From: Streptomyces turgidiscabies Car8
Lineage (GTDB): Bacteria > Actinomycetota > Actinomycetes > Streptomycetales > Streptomycetaceae
Reading direction: 5' to 3'
Assembly (NCBI RefSeq): GCF_000331005.1
Contig: NZ_AEJB01000106.1
Location: 1-53,635 of the forward strand
Length of the DNA: 53,635 bases
Shown here: positions 35,327 to 43,970 of the stretch, one piece after another
How the letters are laid out: each line of letters begins with the position of its first letter
Numbering within the stretch: the first letter of the stretch is position 1
The notes under the pieces: generated by a model
The model's input: the letters and a program-made list of their open reading frames with translations, nothing else
What the model was told of the DNA's origin: nothing
The model's database searches: none
Translations under genes and position numbers: made by a program

Positions 35327-36313
35327 TCAGCCCCGTACGCCGAACCCGTACACCGTCTCCGAGCGGAACACGTCGCCCGGCCGCAGCTCGGTGCTCGGGA
35401 AGTCGGGCCGGTTGGGGGAGTCGGGAAAGTGCTGGGTCTCCAGAGCGACGCCACGCCTGGGACCGAACGGCTCGCCCAGATGGTCGGCGGTGTAGAGCTG
35501 AAGGCCGGGCTCCGTCGTCGCCACGGTCAGGAACCGACCCGAGGCCGGGTCGTACAACTCGGCGGCCTCCAGCGCGTCAGCCGTCCGACCCTTGTCGAGG
35601 ACGAAGTTGTGGTCGTACCAGGCACCCACCTCCCGCTCCTTGCGGAAGTCGAAGCGGGAACCCGCCACCGACTCGACCCCCGTCGGGATCAGGTCCGAGT
35701 CCACCGGGGTGTACCGCGAGGCGTCGATGCGCAGATCGTGCCCGGACGCGCTCCCGGACGCGTGCCCTGACAGGTTCCAGTACGTGTGGTTCGTCAGGTT
35801 GATCACCGTCGGCGCGTCCGTGACCGCCTCGTACGCGATCCGCAGCGCCCCGGCCGCGTCCAGCGTGTACGTCGCCGAGAGCTCCAGGCGCCCCGGGAAC
35901 CCCTCCTCGCCGTCCGGGCTCACCCGGGACAGCCGCACCCCGTGCTCGACCGGCTCCGCGTCCCACACCCGCTTGTCGAAGCCGACGACGCCGCCGTGCA
36001 GACAGTTGGGCGCGTTGTTCCGCGCGAGCCGGTACGTCCGGCCGTCCAGCGCGAAGGCACCACCCGAGATGCGGTTCGCGTACCGTCCCACCAGCGCCCC
36101 GAAGTAGGGCTCCGGGTGCGCCAGATACCCGGCCACGTCCGCGAACCCCAGCACCACGTCCACGAGCCGCCCGTCCCGGTCCGGGACCTCGACGGACTGC
36201 ACGATCCCGCCGTACGTCAGCACCCGCGCCCGGACCCCGGCGCGCTCAAGCGTCCAGCGGTGGACGGGGGTGCCGTCGGAAAGTGTGCCGAAGAGTTCGT
36301 ATCTGTGGGCCAT
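35327..36313 (-). CDS. Galactose mutarotase (aldose 1-epimerase), second copy
   Basis: Protein of 328 aa with the full family pattern: LTYGGIVQSVEVPD, GRYANRISGG, CLHGGVVGFDKRVWD, catalytic histidine region NLTNHTYWNLSGH and the glutamate in LETQHFPDSPNRPDFPS. It is shorter than the copy at 6212 and lies next to the GH3 beta-glucosidase, so it may act on glucose released by that enzyme. The SGNH lipoprotein gene ends 10 bases upstream, so the two are likely co-transcribed. Confidence 0.93.
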   Translation of the reverse strand: MAHRYELFGTLSDGTPVHRWTLERAGVRARVLTYGGIVQSVEVPDRDGRLVDVVLGFADVAGYLAHPEPYFGALVGRYANRISGGAFALDGRTYRLARNNAPNCLHGGVVGFDKRVWDAEPVEHGVRLSRVSPDGEEGFPGRLELSATYTLDAAGALRIAYEAVTDAPTVINLTNHTYWNLSGHASGSASGHDLRIDASRYTPVDSDLIPTGVESVAGSRFDFRKEREVGAWYDHNFVLDKGRTADALEAAELYDPASGRFLTVATTEPGLQLYTADHLGEPFGPRRGVALETQHFPDSPNRPDFPSTELRPGDVFRSETVYGFGVRG

Positions 36314-36323
36314 ACGGAAAACC

Positions 36324-37226
36324 CTAGGTCACCGCCTTCTTGCCGGTGACTCCGCGGTACGCCATCTCGGCCAGCCGCGCCTGTCCGTCGCGGCTCGGAT
36401 GGAACCAGTCCCAGGGGCTCAACTGCCGCGTCCCGAAGTCGTAGTCGAAGACCGCGCCCCCGTCGGACCGGCACAGCCGGTCCGTGGCACACACCGACTT
36501 CAGCACCGAGTTGTACGCCTCCACCCGCTCCCGCACCTCGTCGCGCCGCGTGGTCGCCACCGCGTCGACCGCGTCCGGGTCGGCCAGCATCGACGGGCAG
36601 ATCCCCAGCTTCCACACCGCCTTGCCCAACTCGTTGCCCCGCCCCTGCGACCAGAGCCGCTTGAGATCCGGCACGCTGGCCACGTACACCTGACTCCGGG
36701 GTGAGGCCTTGCGCAGAGTCCGCAGCGCCTGTTCGAACGACGTCCGGAAACCGGCCACCGACGTCATCTCCGACACCGACGTGCGGCACGCGTCGTTGGC
36801 CCCCGTCATCACCGTGACCAGCGCGGGCCTACGCGCGGCGGCCTTCGTCATCTGGGCGGGCAGGTCCGCCATCCGGGACCCGCTGACCGCGTAGTTCCAG
36901 CTGCGCGCGGCGACCCCGGACGCCCCCAGCAGCCGTACGGCCAGACTGTTCACGTCGGTGGCGGTGCCGGTCGCCCACGACACCTCGGGGCAGTCGGACA
37001 GCACCGAGCACGCGTCGAAGCCGCGCGTGATGGAGTCGCCCACGGCGGCCATCGAGGCCGGACTGCTGTCCCAGCCGGGCGTCGGAGTCGCGGACGGCTT
37101 CGTCTTCGCCCGCGCACCGTCCGGAGCGGGGGAAGCGCCACCGCCGGCGTCACACCCGGCGACACCCAGCAGGGCCGCCGTCACGACGGCGACGACGGCC
37201 CGCGAACGGCGACTTCGATTCCGCAT
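36324..37226 (-). CDS. SGNH/GDSL-family hydrolase lipoprotein
   Basis: Protein of 300 aa from ATG 37226, with CGGAGGG upstream. Basic N-terminus, hydrophobic core and lipobox GVAGC near residue 24. SGNH blocks are all present: block I AVGDSITRGFD, block II glycine in AVSGSRMADL, block III TGANDACR, block V DWFHPSRDGQ. Several paired cysteines suggest disulphides outside the cell. The family includes esterases, lipases and sugar deacetylases; substrate not clear. Two in-frame upstream starts exist but lack a signal-like layout. Confidence 0.88.
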   Translation of the reverse strand: MRNRSRRSRAVVAVVTAALLGVAGCDAGGGASPAPDGARAKTKPSATPTPGWDSSPASMAAVGDSITRGFDACSVLSDCPEVSWATGTATDVNSLAVRLLGASGVAARSWNYAVSGSRMADLPAQMTKAAARRPALVTVMTGANDACRTSVSEMTSVAGFRTSFEQALRTLRKASPRSQVYVASVPDLKRLWSQGRGNELGKAVWKLGICPSMLADPDAVDAVATTRRDEVRERVEAYNSVLKSVCATDRLCRSDGGAVFDYDFGTRQLSPWDWFHPSRDGQARLAEMAYRGVTGKKAVT

Positions 37227-37497
37227 CCTTCGGGTCCCTCCGGTCGGCGTGCAACGGCTCTCGCCCATAACAACGCACGACAGTTCCCGAACCGAAAACA
37301 ACTAATGCCACAAACACTGCAACGTCGCACACCCGTACAAGCGTCCCCCTGGGTGAATGGCGGGCGTTTCATGGCATCGGGACCGACGGTACGTCACACT
37401 CCTTGCGCCGCCGCACGGTAGCCTCGCCATCAACGCGGCTGCCTGCCACCGCCGCTCAGCCAGTCCGCAAGATGTCCCGCTCTGTCCGGAGGTCCCA

Positions 37498-37992
37498 GTG
37501 ACGACACGTGGAGTTCTGTACGTGCACTCCGCGCCGCGCGCGCTGTGCCCGCACGTCGAGTGGGCCGTCGCCGGAGTCCTCGGCACGCGCGTCAGCCTCG
37601 ACTGGATCCGCCAGCCCGCCGCACCGGGCACCTGGCGCTCCGAGTTCTCGTGGAAGGGCCAGGTCGGCACCGCCTCCAAGCTCGCGTCGGCCCTGCGCGG
37701 CTGGCAGCTGCTCCGCTTCGAGGTCACCGCCGAACCCTGCGCCACCGCCGAGGGCGAGCGCTACAGCTGCACCCCCGACCTCGGCATCTACCACGCCGTC
37801 ACCGGCATCCACGGCGACATCCTCATCCCCGAGGACCGCCTCCGCGCCGCCCTGACCCGCTCCCAGCGAGGCGAGACGGACCTGGAGGCCGAACTGGCCA
37901 AACTTCTGGGCAAACCCTGGGACGACGAACTCGAACCCTTCAGATACGCGGGCGAGGGCGCCCCGGTGAGATGGCTCCACCAGGTGGTGTGA
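37498..37992 (+). CDS. DUF3145 protein
   Basis: Protein of 164 aa from GTG 37498 with CGGAGG at about 5 bases. Typical DUF3145 order: GVLYVHSAPRALCPHVEWA, VSLDWIRQPAAPGTWRSEFSW, RGWQLLRFEVTAEP, YSCTPDLGIYHAVTGIHGDIL, then an acidic region and EPFRYAGEGAPVRWLHQVV. Widespread in actinobacteria beside the fab genes; function unknown. Soluble, cytoplasmic. An intergenic repeat begins just after its stop. Confidence 0.92.
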   Translation: MTTRGVLYVHSAPRALCPHVEWAVAGVLGTRVSLDWIRQPAAPGTWRSEFSWKGQVGTASKLASALRGWQLLRFEVTAEPCATAEGERYSCTPDLGIYHAVTGIHGDILIPEDRLRAALTRSQRGETDLEAELAKLLGKPWDDELEPFRYAGEGAPVRWLHQVV

Positions 37993-37995
37993 AGG

Positions 37996-38040
37996 GCCTT
38001 TAGGGGCGCGGGGAACTGCGCGAGAAGCCCCACAGGCCGA
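37996..38040 (+). repeat. Dispersed Streptomyces intergenic repeat (copy A)
   Basis: Contains GGGGCGCGGGGAACTGCGCG followed by AGAAGCCCCAC, a sequence I know as common after stop codons in Streptomyces genomes. Related copies start at 46960 and 47002. Confidence 0.65.
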
Positions 38041-38070
38041 CACTCGGCACTCAACACAAGCCAGAACGAC

Positions 38071-38108
38071 GAGTGGCCCGAACTCCAGTCAAGGAGTCCG
38101 GGCCACTC
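38071..38108. terminator. Bidirectional terminator of DUF3145 gene and fab operon
   Basis: GAGTGGCCCG-a-ACTCC and GGAGT-c-CGGGCCACTC with a 6-base loop: about 16 base pairs. Lies between convergent stops. Confidence 0.8.
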
Positions 38109-38128
38109 GCCGTTCACGGCGGAAAAGA

Positions 38129-39400
38129 TCAAACAGACCTGAACGCCAGCACCACGTTGTGCCCACCGAACCCGAACGAGTCGTTCAGCGCTGCGATACG
38201 CCCGTCGACAGGCAGCTTGCGAGCCTCACCGCGCACGATGTCCGCATCGGCCTCGGGGTCGAGGTTCTCGACATTGATGGTCGGCGGAGCGACCCGGTGA
38301 TACAGCGCGAGCACGGTAGCGACCGTCTCCACCCCGCCCGCACCACCGAGCAGATGCCCGGTCATCGACTTCGTCGCGGACACGGCCATGTGGTCGACGT
38401 CGTCGCCGAACACATTGCGCAGCGCCTTCAGTTCGGCCACGTCACCCGCCGGCGTCGACGTCGCGTGCGCGTTGACGTGCACGATCTCGGCAGGGTCGAG
38501 TTCGTTGTTGGCCAGCAGATTCCGCAGGGCCGCCGAGATACCGCGCCCCTCCGGCTCCGGCTGCACGATGTCGTGGGCGTCGGCCGAGATGCCCTGGCCG
38601 ACCGCCTCCGCGTAGACCCGCGCACCACGCGCGGCGGCGTGCTCGGCGGACTCCAGGACGACCACACCGGAGCCCTCACCCATCACGAAGCCGTCGCGGC
38701 CCGTGTCGTAGGGCCGGGACGCGGCCTGCGGGTTCTCGTTGTTCTTGGACATCGCCATCATGTTGCCGAACGCGGCGATGGGCAGCGGATGGATGGCCGC
38801 CTCCGTGCCACCGGCGATCACGACGTCGGCGCGGCCGGTGCGGATCATCTCGATGGCGTACCCGATGGCCTCGGCGCCCGACGCGCAGGCGGAGACCGGG
38901 GTGTGCACCCCGGCGCGGGCACCGACGAGCAGGCCCACGTTGGCGGAGGGGCTGTTGGGCATCAGCATCGGGACGGTGTGCGGGGAGACGCGGCGGACGC
39001 CCTTCTCCTTCATCACGTCGTACTGGTCGAGCAGAGTCGTCACTCCACCGATGCCGGAGGCGATGACGGCGCCGAGCCGGTCGGGGTCGACCGCCGGGCC
39101 CTCGCCCTCGCCGGCCCGGTCGGTGTAGCCCGCGTCGGCCCACGCCTCCTTGGCGGCGATCAGCGCGAACTGCGCCGACCGGTCCAGCCGGCGGGCCTGC
39201 GGACGCGGAATGATCTCGGACGGTTCCACGGCGATCTGTGCGGCGATACGGACGGCCTGCTCGGCCGCCCACTCCTGCTCGAGGGCACGGACACCGGACT
39301 TGCCGGCGACCAGACCCTCCCAGGTCGAGGCCGCGTCGCCACCCAGCGGTGTGGTTGCGCCGATACCGGTGACGACCACGGTGCGATTGGTCGGGCTCAC
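38129..39400 (-). CDS. fabF: 3-oxoacyl-[acyl-carrier-protein] synthase II
   Basis: Protein of 423 aa from GTG 39400 with AAGGAA upstream. The thiolase-fold condensing enzyme adds two carbons from malonyl-ACP in fatty-acid elongation. Active-site cysteine 172 in VSACASGAEAIGYA, first histidine in NAHATSTPAGD, second in KSMTGHLLGGAGG with the conserved lysine, and the C-terminal FGFGGHN. Last gene of fabD-fabH-acpP-fabF; 139 bases separate it from acpP and contain a strong hairpin. Confidence 0.97.
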   Translation of the reverse strand: MSPTNRTVVVTGIGATTPLGGDAASTWEGLVAGKSGVRALEQEWAAEQAVRIAAQIAVEPSEIIPRPQARRLDRSAQFALIAAKEAWADAGYTDRAGEGEGPAVDPDRLGAVIASGIGGVTTLLDQYDVMKEKGVRRVSPHTVPMLMPNSPSANVGLLVGARAGVHTPVSACASGAEAIGYAIEMIRTGRADVVIAGGTEAAIHPLPIAAFGNMMAMSKNNENPQAASRPYDTGRDGFVMGEGSGVVVLESAEHAAARGARVYAEAVGQGISADAHDIVQPEPEGRGISAALRNLLANNELDPAEIVHVNAHATSTPAGDVAELKALRNVFGDDVDHMAVSATKSMTGHLLGGAGGVETVATVLALYHRVAPPTINVENLDPEADADIVRGEARKLPVDGRIAALNDSFGFGGHNVVLAFRSV

Positions 39401-39512
39401 GGGAATTCCTTCTCCAACTGATACGGGAGGACAACCCCCGCGCAGGCGGGGAGAACGGCGCCACCGCCGGGTGGCGGGGCTGAGGGACCGACCAGTGGAT
39501 CAGTCCCCACGA

Positions 39513-39535
39513 CCGGCCCTGGCGACCAGGGCCGG
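39513..39535 (-). terminator. Intra-operon hairpin after acpP
   Basis: Perfect 10-base arms CCGGCCCTGG / CCAGGGCCGG with a 3-base loop, starting 5 bases after the acpP stop. It should either attenuate fabF transcription or shield the 3' end of the acpP message. Confidence 0.75.
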
Positions 39536-39539
39536 CGAA

Positions 39540-39788
39540 TCAGTCCTGGTTCTTGAGGATGTACGCGGTCGCGTCGCCGACCGTCTTGAGGTGCTTGACG
39601 TCCTCGTCGGGGATCTTGACGTCGAAGCGCTCTTCGGCGGCGACGACGACCTCGACCATGGACAGCGAGTCGACGTCCAGGTCGTCGGTGAAGGACTTGT
39701 CCAGCTGGACGTCCTCAACCGGGATGCCGGCGATCTCGTTCACGATGTCGGCGAGACCGGCGACGATCTCTTCCTGAGTGGCGGCCAT
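39540..39788 (-). CDS. acpP: Acyl carrier protein
   Basis: Protein of 82 aa, acidic. Serine 41 in DLDVDSLSMVEVV is the phosphopantetheine attachment site; surrounding helices match bacterial type II ACP. ATG 39788 has GAAGGAG upstream. It carries the growing chain between FabD, FabH and FabF encoded beside it. Hairpins flank the gene on both sides in the transcript, a likely cause of higher expression than its neighbours. Confidence 0.97.
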   Translation of the reverse strand: MAATQEEIVAGLADIVNEIAGIPVEDVQLDKSFTDDLDVDSLSMVEVVVAAEERFDVKIPDEDVKHLKTVGDATAYILKNQD

Positions 39789-39843
39789 GGCAGGCGCTCC
39801 TTCTTGTGTATCTATCCAGAGAGGGTTGGCAGTTGTCCCCGTC

Positions 39844-39861
39844 CCGGATCCGAGGATCCGG
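39844..39861 (-). promoter_or_regulatory. Hairpin between fabH and acpP
   Basis: CCGGATCC / GGATCCGG arms with 2 bases between, in the 83-base gap after fabH. Possible RNA processing or stability element. Confidence 0.5.
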
Positions 39862-39871
39862 CGCGAGGTGC

Positions 39872-40867
39872 CTAGGGGAGGGTAACGACCGTCGCGGCGT
39901 ACACGAGACCCGCCCCGAAGCCGATGACGAGCGCGGTGTCGCCGCTCTTCGCTTCGCCGGTCGCCAGAAGCCGCTCCATAGCGAGCGGGATCGAGGCGGC
40001 CGAGGTGTTGCCGGTGGTGCGTACGTCACGTGCGACCGTGACGTGCTCCGGCAGTTTCAGCGTCTTCACCATCGAGTCGATGATCCGCTCGTTGGCCTGG
40101 TGGGGAATGAAGACATCCAGGTCGTCCGGGGTGATCCCGGCCGCGTCCAGCGCCTGCTGGGCGACCTTCGCCATCTCGAACACGGCCCAGCGGAACACCG
40201 CCTGGCCCTCCTGCGTGATCGCAGGAAACTTGCCGGAACTGTCGTACTCGTTCCACGGAACCGTCTGCTTGATGGTGTCCGACTTGTCGCCCTCGGAGCC
40301 CCATACGGTCGGACCGATGTGCGGTTCGTTGGAGGGACCCACGACGACCGCGCCCGCGCCGTCACCGAAGAGGAAGGCGGTCGCCCGGTCCTCCAGGTCG
40401 GTCAGGTCGGACAGCCGCTCGACGCCGATGACGAGGACGTACTCCGCCGAACCGTCGACGATCATGCCCTTGGCCAGGGTCAGGCCGTAGCCGAAGCCCG
40501 CGCAGCCCGCCGAGATGTCGAACGCGGCGGCCTTGGCGGTGCCGAGCTTGTCGGCGATCTCCGTGGCCACGGCCGGAGTCTGCTTGAAGTGCGAGACGGT
40601 GGCGACGACCACGCCGCCGATCTGCTCGGCGGTGATCCCCGCGTCGGCGATCGCCTTGCCGGACGCCTCCAGGGACATCGCGGCGACGGTCTCCTCGTCG
40701 GAGGCCCAGTGCCGGGTCTCGATGCCGGAGCGGGAGCGGATCCACTCGTCGGACGAGTCGATCGTCTCCAGGATCACGTCGTTGGGCACGACCCGGACCG
40801 GCCGGTACCCACCCACACCCAGGATGCGCGCGTACGGGGCACCCTTACTGGGCTTGATCTTCGACAT
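39872..40867 (-). CDS. fabH: 3-oxoacyl-[acyl-carrier-protein] synthase III
   Basis: Protein of 331 aa. Initiates fatty-acid synthesis by condensing an acyl-CoA starter with malonyl-ACP; in Streptomyces branched starters are preferred. Catalytic cysteine 122 in DISAGCAGFGYG, histidine in DVFIPHQANERI and asparagine in TTGNTSAASIPLA. ATG 40867 with GGAGC upstream; fabD ends 15 bases before it. Confidence 0.97.
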   Translation of the reverse strand: MSKIKPSKGAPYARILGVGGYRPVRVVPNDVILETIDSSDEWIRSRSGIETRHWASDEETVAAMSLEASGKAIADAGITAEQIGGVVVATVSHFKQTPAVATEIADKLGTAKAAAFDISAGCAGFGYGLTLAKGMIVDGSAEYVLVIGVERLSDLTDLEDRATAFLFGDGAGAVVVGPSNEPHIGPTVWGSEGDKSDTIKQTVPWNEYDSSGKFPAITQEGQAVFRWAVFEMAKVAQQALDAAGITPDDLDVFIPHQANERIIDSMVKTLKLPEHVTVARDVRTTGNTSAASIPLAMERLLATGEAKSGDTALVIGFGAGLVYAATVVTLP

Positions 40868-40882
40868 TGCTCGGGGCTCCTT

Positions 40883-41839
40883 TCAGGCGCCCGCCGCGTC
40901 GGCGGCAGCGGTCGAGGTCAGCGACTCGGCGATGAGCTCGCGAGCGGCGTCGAGGTCGGCGGGGGTCTTCAGGGCCAGCGTCTTCACGCCGGGCAGCGCA
41001 CGCTTGGCGAGACCGGTGAGGGTGCCGCCCGGGCACACCTCGATGAACGCGGTCGCACCCAGCGTCTGGAACGTCTCCATGCACAGGTCCCAGCGCACCG
41101 GGTTGGCGACCTGTCCGATCAGGCGCGCGAGCACCTCGGAGCCGTCCGTGACCGTCCGGCCGTCCTTGTTCGAGACGTACGTGATCTTCGGGTCACCGGG
41201 CGTCAGTGAGGCGGCGGCGGAGGCGAGGGCGTCCACGGCGGGAGCCATGTGGTGCGTGTGGAACGCACCGGCCACCTGCAGTTTGACGACCTTGCGCACA
41301 CCTTCGGGCTTGTCCTCGACGAGGGCGTCGATCTGCTCGACCGTCCCCGCGGCGACGATCTGGCCGGCGCCGTTCATGTTCGCCGGAGTCAGCCCGAGCT
41401 TCTCCAGATGTGCCACGCTCACCTCGGGGTCACCCCCGAGAAGCGCCGCCATGCCGGTCTTCGTGACGGCCGCGGCCTCGGCCATGGCCAGACCGCGCTT
41501 GCGTACGAGGGTCAGCGCGGCGGTGTCGTCGAGCACGCCCGCGAAGGCGGCGGCGGTGATCTCGCCGACACTGTGACCAGCGACGGCGCCGGGCGTGAGG
41601 TCACCGCCCATGGCACCCAGTGCCGAGGCGGACAGTATTCCGGCCGCGACCAGCAGCGGCTGGGCGACAGCGGTGTCGCGGATCGCGTCGGCGTCGGCCT
41701 CGGTGCCGTAGTGGACGAGGTCGAGCCCGATGGCGTCGGACCACGCGGCGACGCGCTCGGCGGCACCGGGCAGTTCGAGCCAGGGAGTCAGGAAGCCGGG
41801 CGTCTGGGCGCCTTGGCCGGGAGCGACGAGTACGAGCAC
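40883..41839 (-). CDS. fabD: Malonyl-CoA:ACP transacylase
   Basis: Protein of about 318 aa. The acyltransferase nucleophile is Ser90 in AGHSVGE, with GQGAQ near the N-terminus, RGLAMAEAA and the histidine in AGAFHTHHM. It loads malonate on ACP for FabH and FabF. Start is GTG 41839 (MLVLVAPGQG) or GTG 41845; the ribosome site is only purine-rich. First gene of the operon; the FasR-like gene ends 89 bases upstream on the same strand. Confidence 0.96.
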   Translation of the reverse strand: MLVLVAPGQGAQTPGFLTPWLELPGAAERVAAWSDAIGLDLVHYGTEADADAIRDTAVAQPLLVAAGILSASALGAMGGDLTPGAVAGHSVGEITAAAFAGVLDDTAALTLVRKRGLAMAEAAAVTKTGMAALLGGDPEVSVAHLEKLGLTPANMNGAGQIVAAGTVEQIDALVEDKPEGVRKVVKLQVAGAFHTHHMAPAVDALASAAASLTPGDPKITYVSNKDGRTVTDGSEVLARLIGQVANPVRWDLCMETFQTLGATAFIEVCPGGTLTGLAKRALPGVKTLALKTPADLDAARELIAESLTSTAAADAAGA

Positions 41840-41902
41840 TCTCACACTCTCTCTTGGGTACGGGCACGGCCGCCCGTGGGGACAGGGACGAAGAACAGGA
41901 GG

Positions 41903-41929
41903 GGGTTTTGTAGACCCCCGACAAAACCC
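41903..41929. promoter_or_regulatory. Inverted repeat in the fasR-fabD gap
   Basis: Perfect 9-base arms GGGTTTTGT / ACAAAACCC with a 9-base spacer, directly after the regulator stop and about 65 bases before fabD. Its T/A-rich arms are unusual here. Either the regulator's operator at the fabD promoter or the terminator of the regulator gene. Confidence 0.5.
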
Positions 41930-43134
41930 TAGGGCTGAAGATCCCCATCGGCCAGGCGCCCCAGGATCAGCGCGATCCGCAGTGTGAATGCGGATCGTAC
42001 ATCTGAAGGTGACCATCCGGTGACGTCAGTCACACGTCGGAGCCGGTAGCGCACGGTGTTGGGATGAACGAAGAGCATCCGCGCGGCCCCCTCAAGACTG
42101 CTCGCCTGTTCGAGATAGACGGCGAGGGTCTCCAGCAGCGCGGACCCTGCCTCCTCCAGCGGTCTGTAGATCTCCTCCACCAACTGTTCACGCGCCGCCG
42201 GGTCACCGGCGATCGCGCGCTCCGGAAGGAGATCGTCCGACAGCACCGGACGCGGCGCGTCCTGCCAGGCGGAACAGGCCTTGAGCCCCGCCGCGGCGGC
42301 CTGCGCGGACCGGGTGGCGGCGAGCAGATCGGGCACGATCGGCCCCGCGACCACGGGCCCGGCGGCAAAAGGCCCGATCAGGGACTTGGCGACGGCGAGC
42401 GGATTGTCGTCGCCCCCCGCGATGACGACGAGCCGGTTGCCCAGGACGCCGGTCAGCACCTGGAGCTTGGCGTGCCGGGCGGCCCGCCGGATCGCCTCGA
42501 CGGTCAGCTCACTGTCACCGTCGGGCGCGGTCCCCAGCACCACACACACATGGTCCGGGGAGTTCCACCCGAGCGCGGCGGCCCGTGAGACGGCCCCCTC
42601 GTCGGCCTCGCCGCTCAGCACGGCGTTGACGACGAGCGACTCCAGCCGGGCGTCCCAGGCACCGCGTGCCTCGGCTGCCTGGGCGTACACCTGTGCGGTG
42701 GCGAAGGCGATCTCACGGGCGTAGACGAGCAGGGCCTCCCGCAGCACGGACTCGTCACCCGGAGCGGCCACCTCGTCGATGGCGCTCTCCATGACCTCGA
42801 TGGTCGTACGGACCATCTCGACGGTCTGGCGCAGGGTGATCGCCCTGGTCAGCTCACGGGGAGCGGTGCCGAAGACGTCGGTGGAGATGGCCTGGGGAGC
42901 GTTGGGATGCCGGAACCACTCGGTGAAGGCGGCGATACCGGCCTGGGCGACCAGCCCGATCCAGGAACGGTTCTCCGGTGGCATGGCCCGGTACCACGAC
43001 AGCGTCTCGTCCATGCGCGTGATCGCCTGCGCGGCGAGACTCCCGGACGACTTCTCCAGCCGCCGCAAGGTCCCCGGGTGCGGGTGCTCGGGACGGTCGT
43101 TGGGCTCGGGGCGGTGGGATTCGGGTTCGGGCAC
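41929..43134 (-). CDS. fasR: PucR-family regulator of fatty-acid synthesis (FasR-like)
   Basis: Protein of 401 aa from GTG 43134. N-terminal half helical (SSGSLAAQAITRMDETLSWYRAMPPENRSWIGL), central GGDEF-like degenerate domain, and C-terminal HTH typical of PucR/CdaR proteins (LFVHPNTVRYRLRRVTDVTGW). Directly upstream of fabD on the same strand, the location of FasR, which is known in S. coelicolor to activate the fabDHPF operon. Assignment rests on architecture and position. Confidence 0.88.
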   Translation of the reverse strand: MPEPESHRPEPNDRPEHPHPGTLRRLEKSSGSLAAQAITRMDETLSWYRAMPPENRSWIGLVAQAGIAAFTEWFRHPNAPQAISTDVFGTAPRELTRAITLRQTVEMVRTTIEVMESAIDEVAAPGDESVLREALLVYAREIAFATAQVYAQAAEARGAWDARLESLVVNAVLSGEADEGAVSRAAALGWNSPDHVCVVLGTAPDGDSELTVEAIRRAARHAKLQVLTGVLGNRLVVIAGGDDNPLAVAKSLIGPFAAGPVVAGPIVPDLLAATRSAQAAAAGLKACSAWQDAPRPVLSDDLLPERAIAGDPAAREQLVEEIYRPLEEAGSALLETLAVYLEQASSLEGAARMLFVHPNTVRYRLRRVTDVTGWSPSDVRSAFTLRIALILGRLADGDLQP

Positions 43135-43194
43135 GGAACAAGACTGCCTTATCGGGACGGGAGCGTGCGGCGTCGGGTCTACCGTGGGTGCGTG

Positions 43195-43872
43195 ATGGAC
43201 GTACGGCGCGCGGACGCGCGCTATCCAGGGGGTGACCCGGCGGCCGGTATCGAATCCTGGCACGCCTTCTCCTTCGGCCCCCACTACGACCCGGACAATC
43301 TCCGCTTCGGCGCGGTGATCGCCTGCAACGAGGAGCACCTCGCGCCCGGCGCCGGTTTCGACGAACATCCGCACAGCCACACGGAGATCGTGACGTGGGT
43401 GACGGAGGGCGAGCTGACCCACCGCGACTCGACGGGCCACGAGACGGTGGTGCGCCCCGGGGACGTGCAGCGGCTGAGCGCGGCGGCAGGCGTACGGCAC
43501 GTCGAGCGCAACGACGGCGAGCTTCCCCTCACCTTCGTCCAGATGTGGCTGGCCCCGCTCACCCCCGGCGGCACCCCGGCCTACGAGACGGTCCACGGCA
43601 TCGCGGACTCCACGCCGTACGCGGTCCCGGAGGCGGGCGCGATGCTGCACGTACGCCGCCTGGCAGCGGGGGAGCGCACGGCCGTCCCGGACGCGCCGTA
43701 CGTGTACGTCCACGTAGTACGGGGCGAGGTGCGCCTGCACACGGAGAAACTGGGCCCGGGAGACGCGGCCCGCATCACGGAGGCAACGGCCCTGGAAGCG
43801 ACAGCGGTAACGGCGGCGGAACTGCTGCTCTGGGAGATGAGCCCGTCGCCTCCCGGCCCGTCCGGCGCTTGA
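43195..43872 (+). CDS. Pirin-like cupin protein
   Basis: Protein of 225 aa from ATG 43195 (GTG 43192 adjacent). N-terminal pirin cupin with HAFSFGPHYDPDNLRFGAV, metal ligands in FDEHPHSHTEIVTWV and GVRHVERND, then a second shortened cupin (VRLHTEKLGPGDAARITEA). Pirins are iron-binding and include quercetin dioxygenases and redox regulators. Divergent from the FasR-like gene, 60 bases between. The last residues (PGPSGA) and stop codon are supplied by a dispersed repeat that begins inside the gene. Confidence 0.9.
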   Translation: MDVRRADARYPGGDPAAGIESWHAFSFGPHYDPDNLRFGAVIACNEEHLAPGAGFDEHPHSHTEIVTWVTEGELTHRDSTGHETVVRPGDVQRLSAAAGVRHVERNDGELPLTFVQMWLAPLTPGGTPAYETVHGIADSTPYAVPEAGAMLHVRRLAAGERTAVPDAPYVYVHVVRGEVRLHTEKLGPGDAARITEATALEATAVTAAELLLWEMSPSPPGPSGA

Positions 43873-43925
43873 GGACGAGGCCCCTTCAGGGCCGAAAGCG
43901 GGGGTCTGGGGGCGGCAGCCCCCAG
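43860..43925 (+). repeat. Dispersed Streptomyces intergenic repeat (copy B) with terminator
   Basis: Starts TCCGGCGCTTGAGGACGAG, a widespread Streptomyces 3'-end repeat, and contains the hairpin CTGGGGGC / GCCCCCAG (43906-43925, 4-base loop). It provides the pirin stop codon (TGA 43870-43872) and likely its terminator. Confidence 0.65.
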
Positions 43926-43970
43926 GGACGGGACGGGTAGGGGCGGCGGGGGCGAAGAACCGCTACGACC

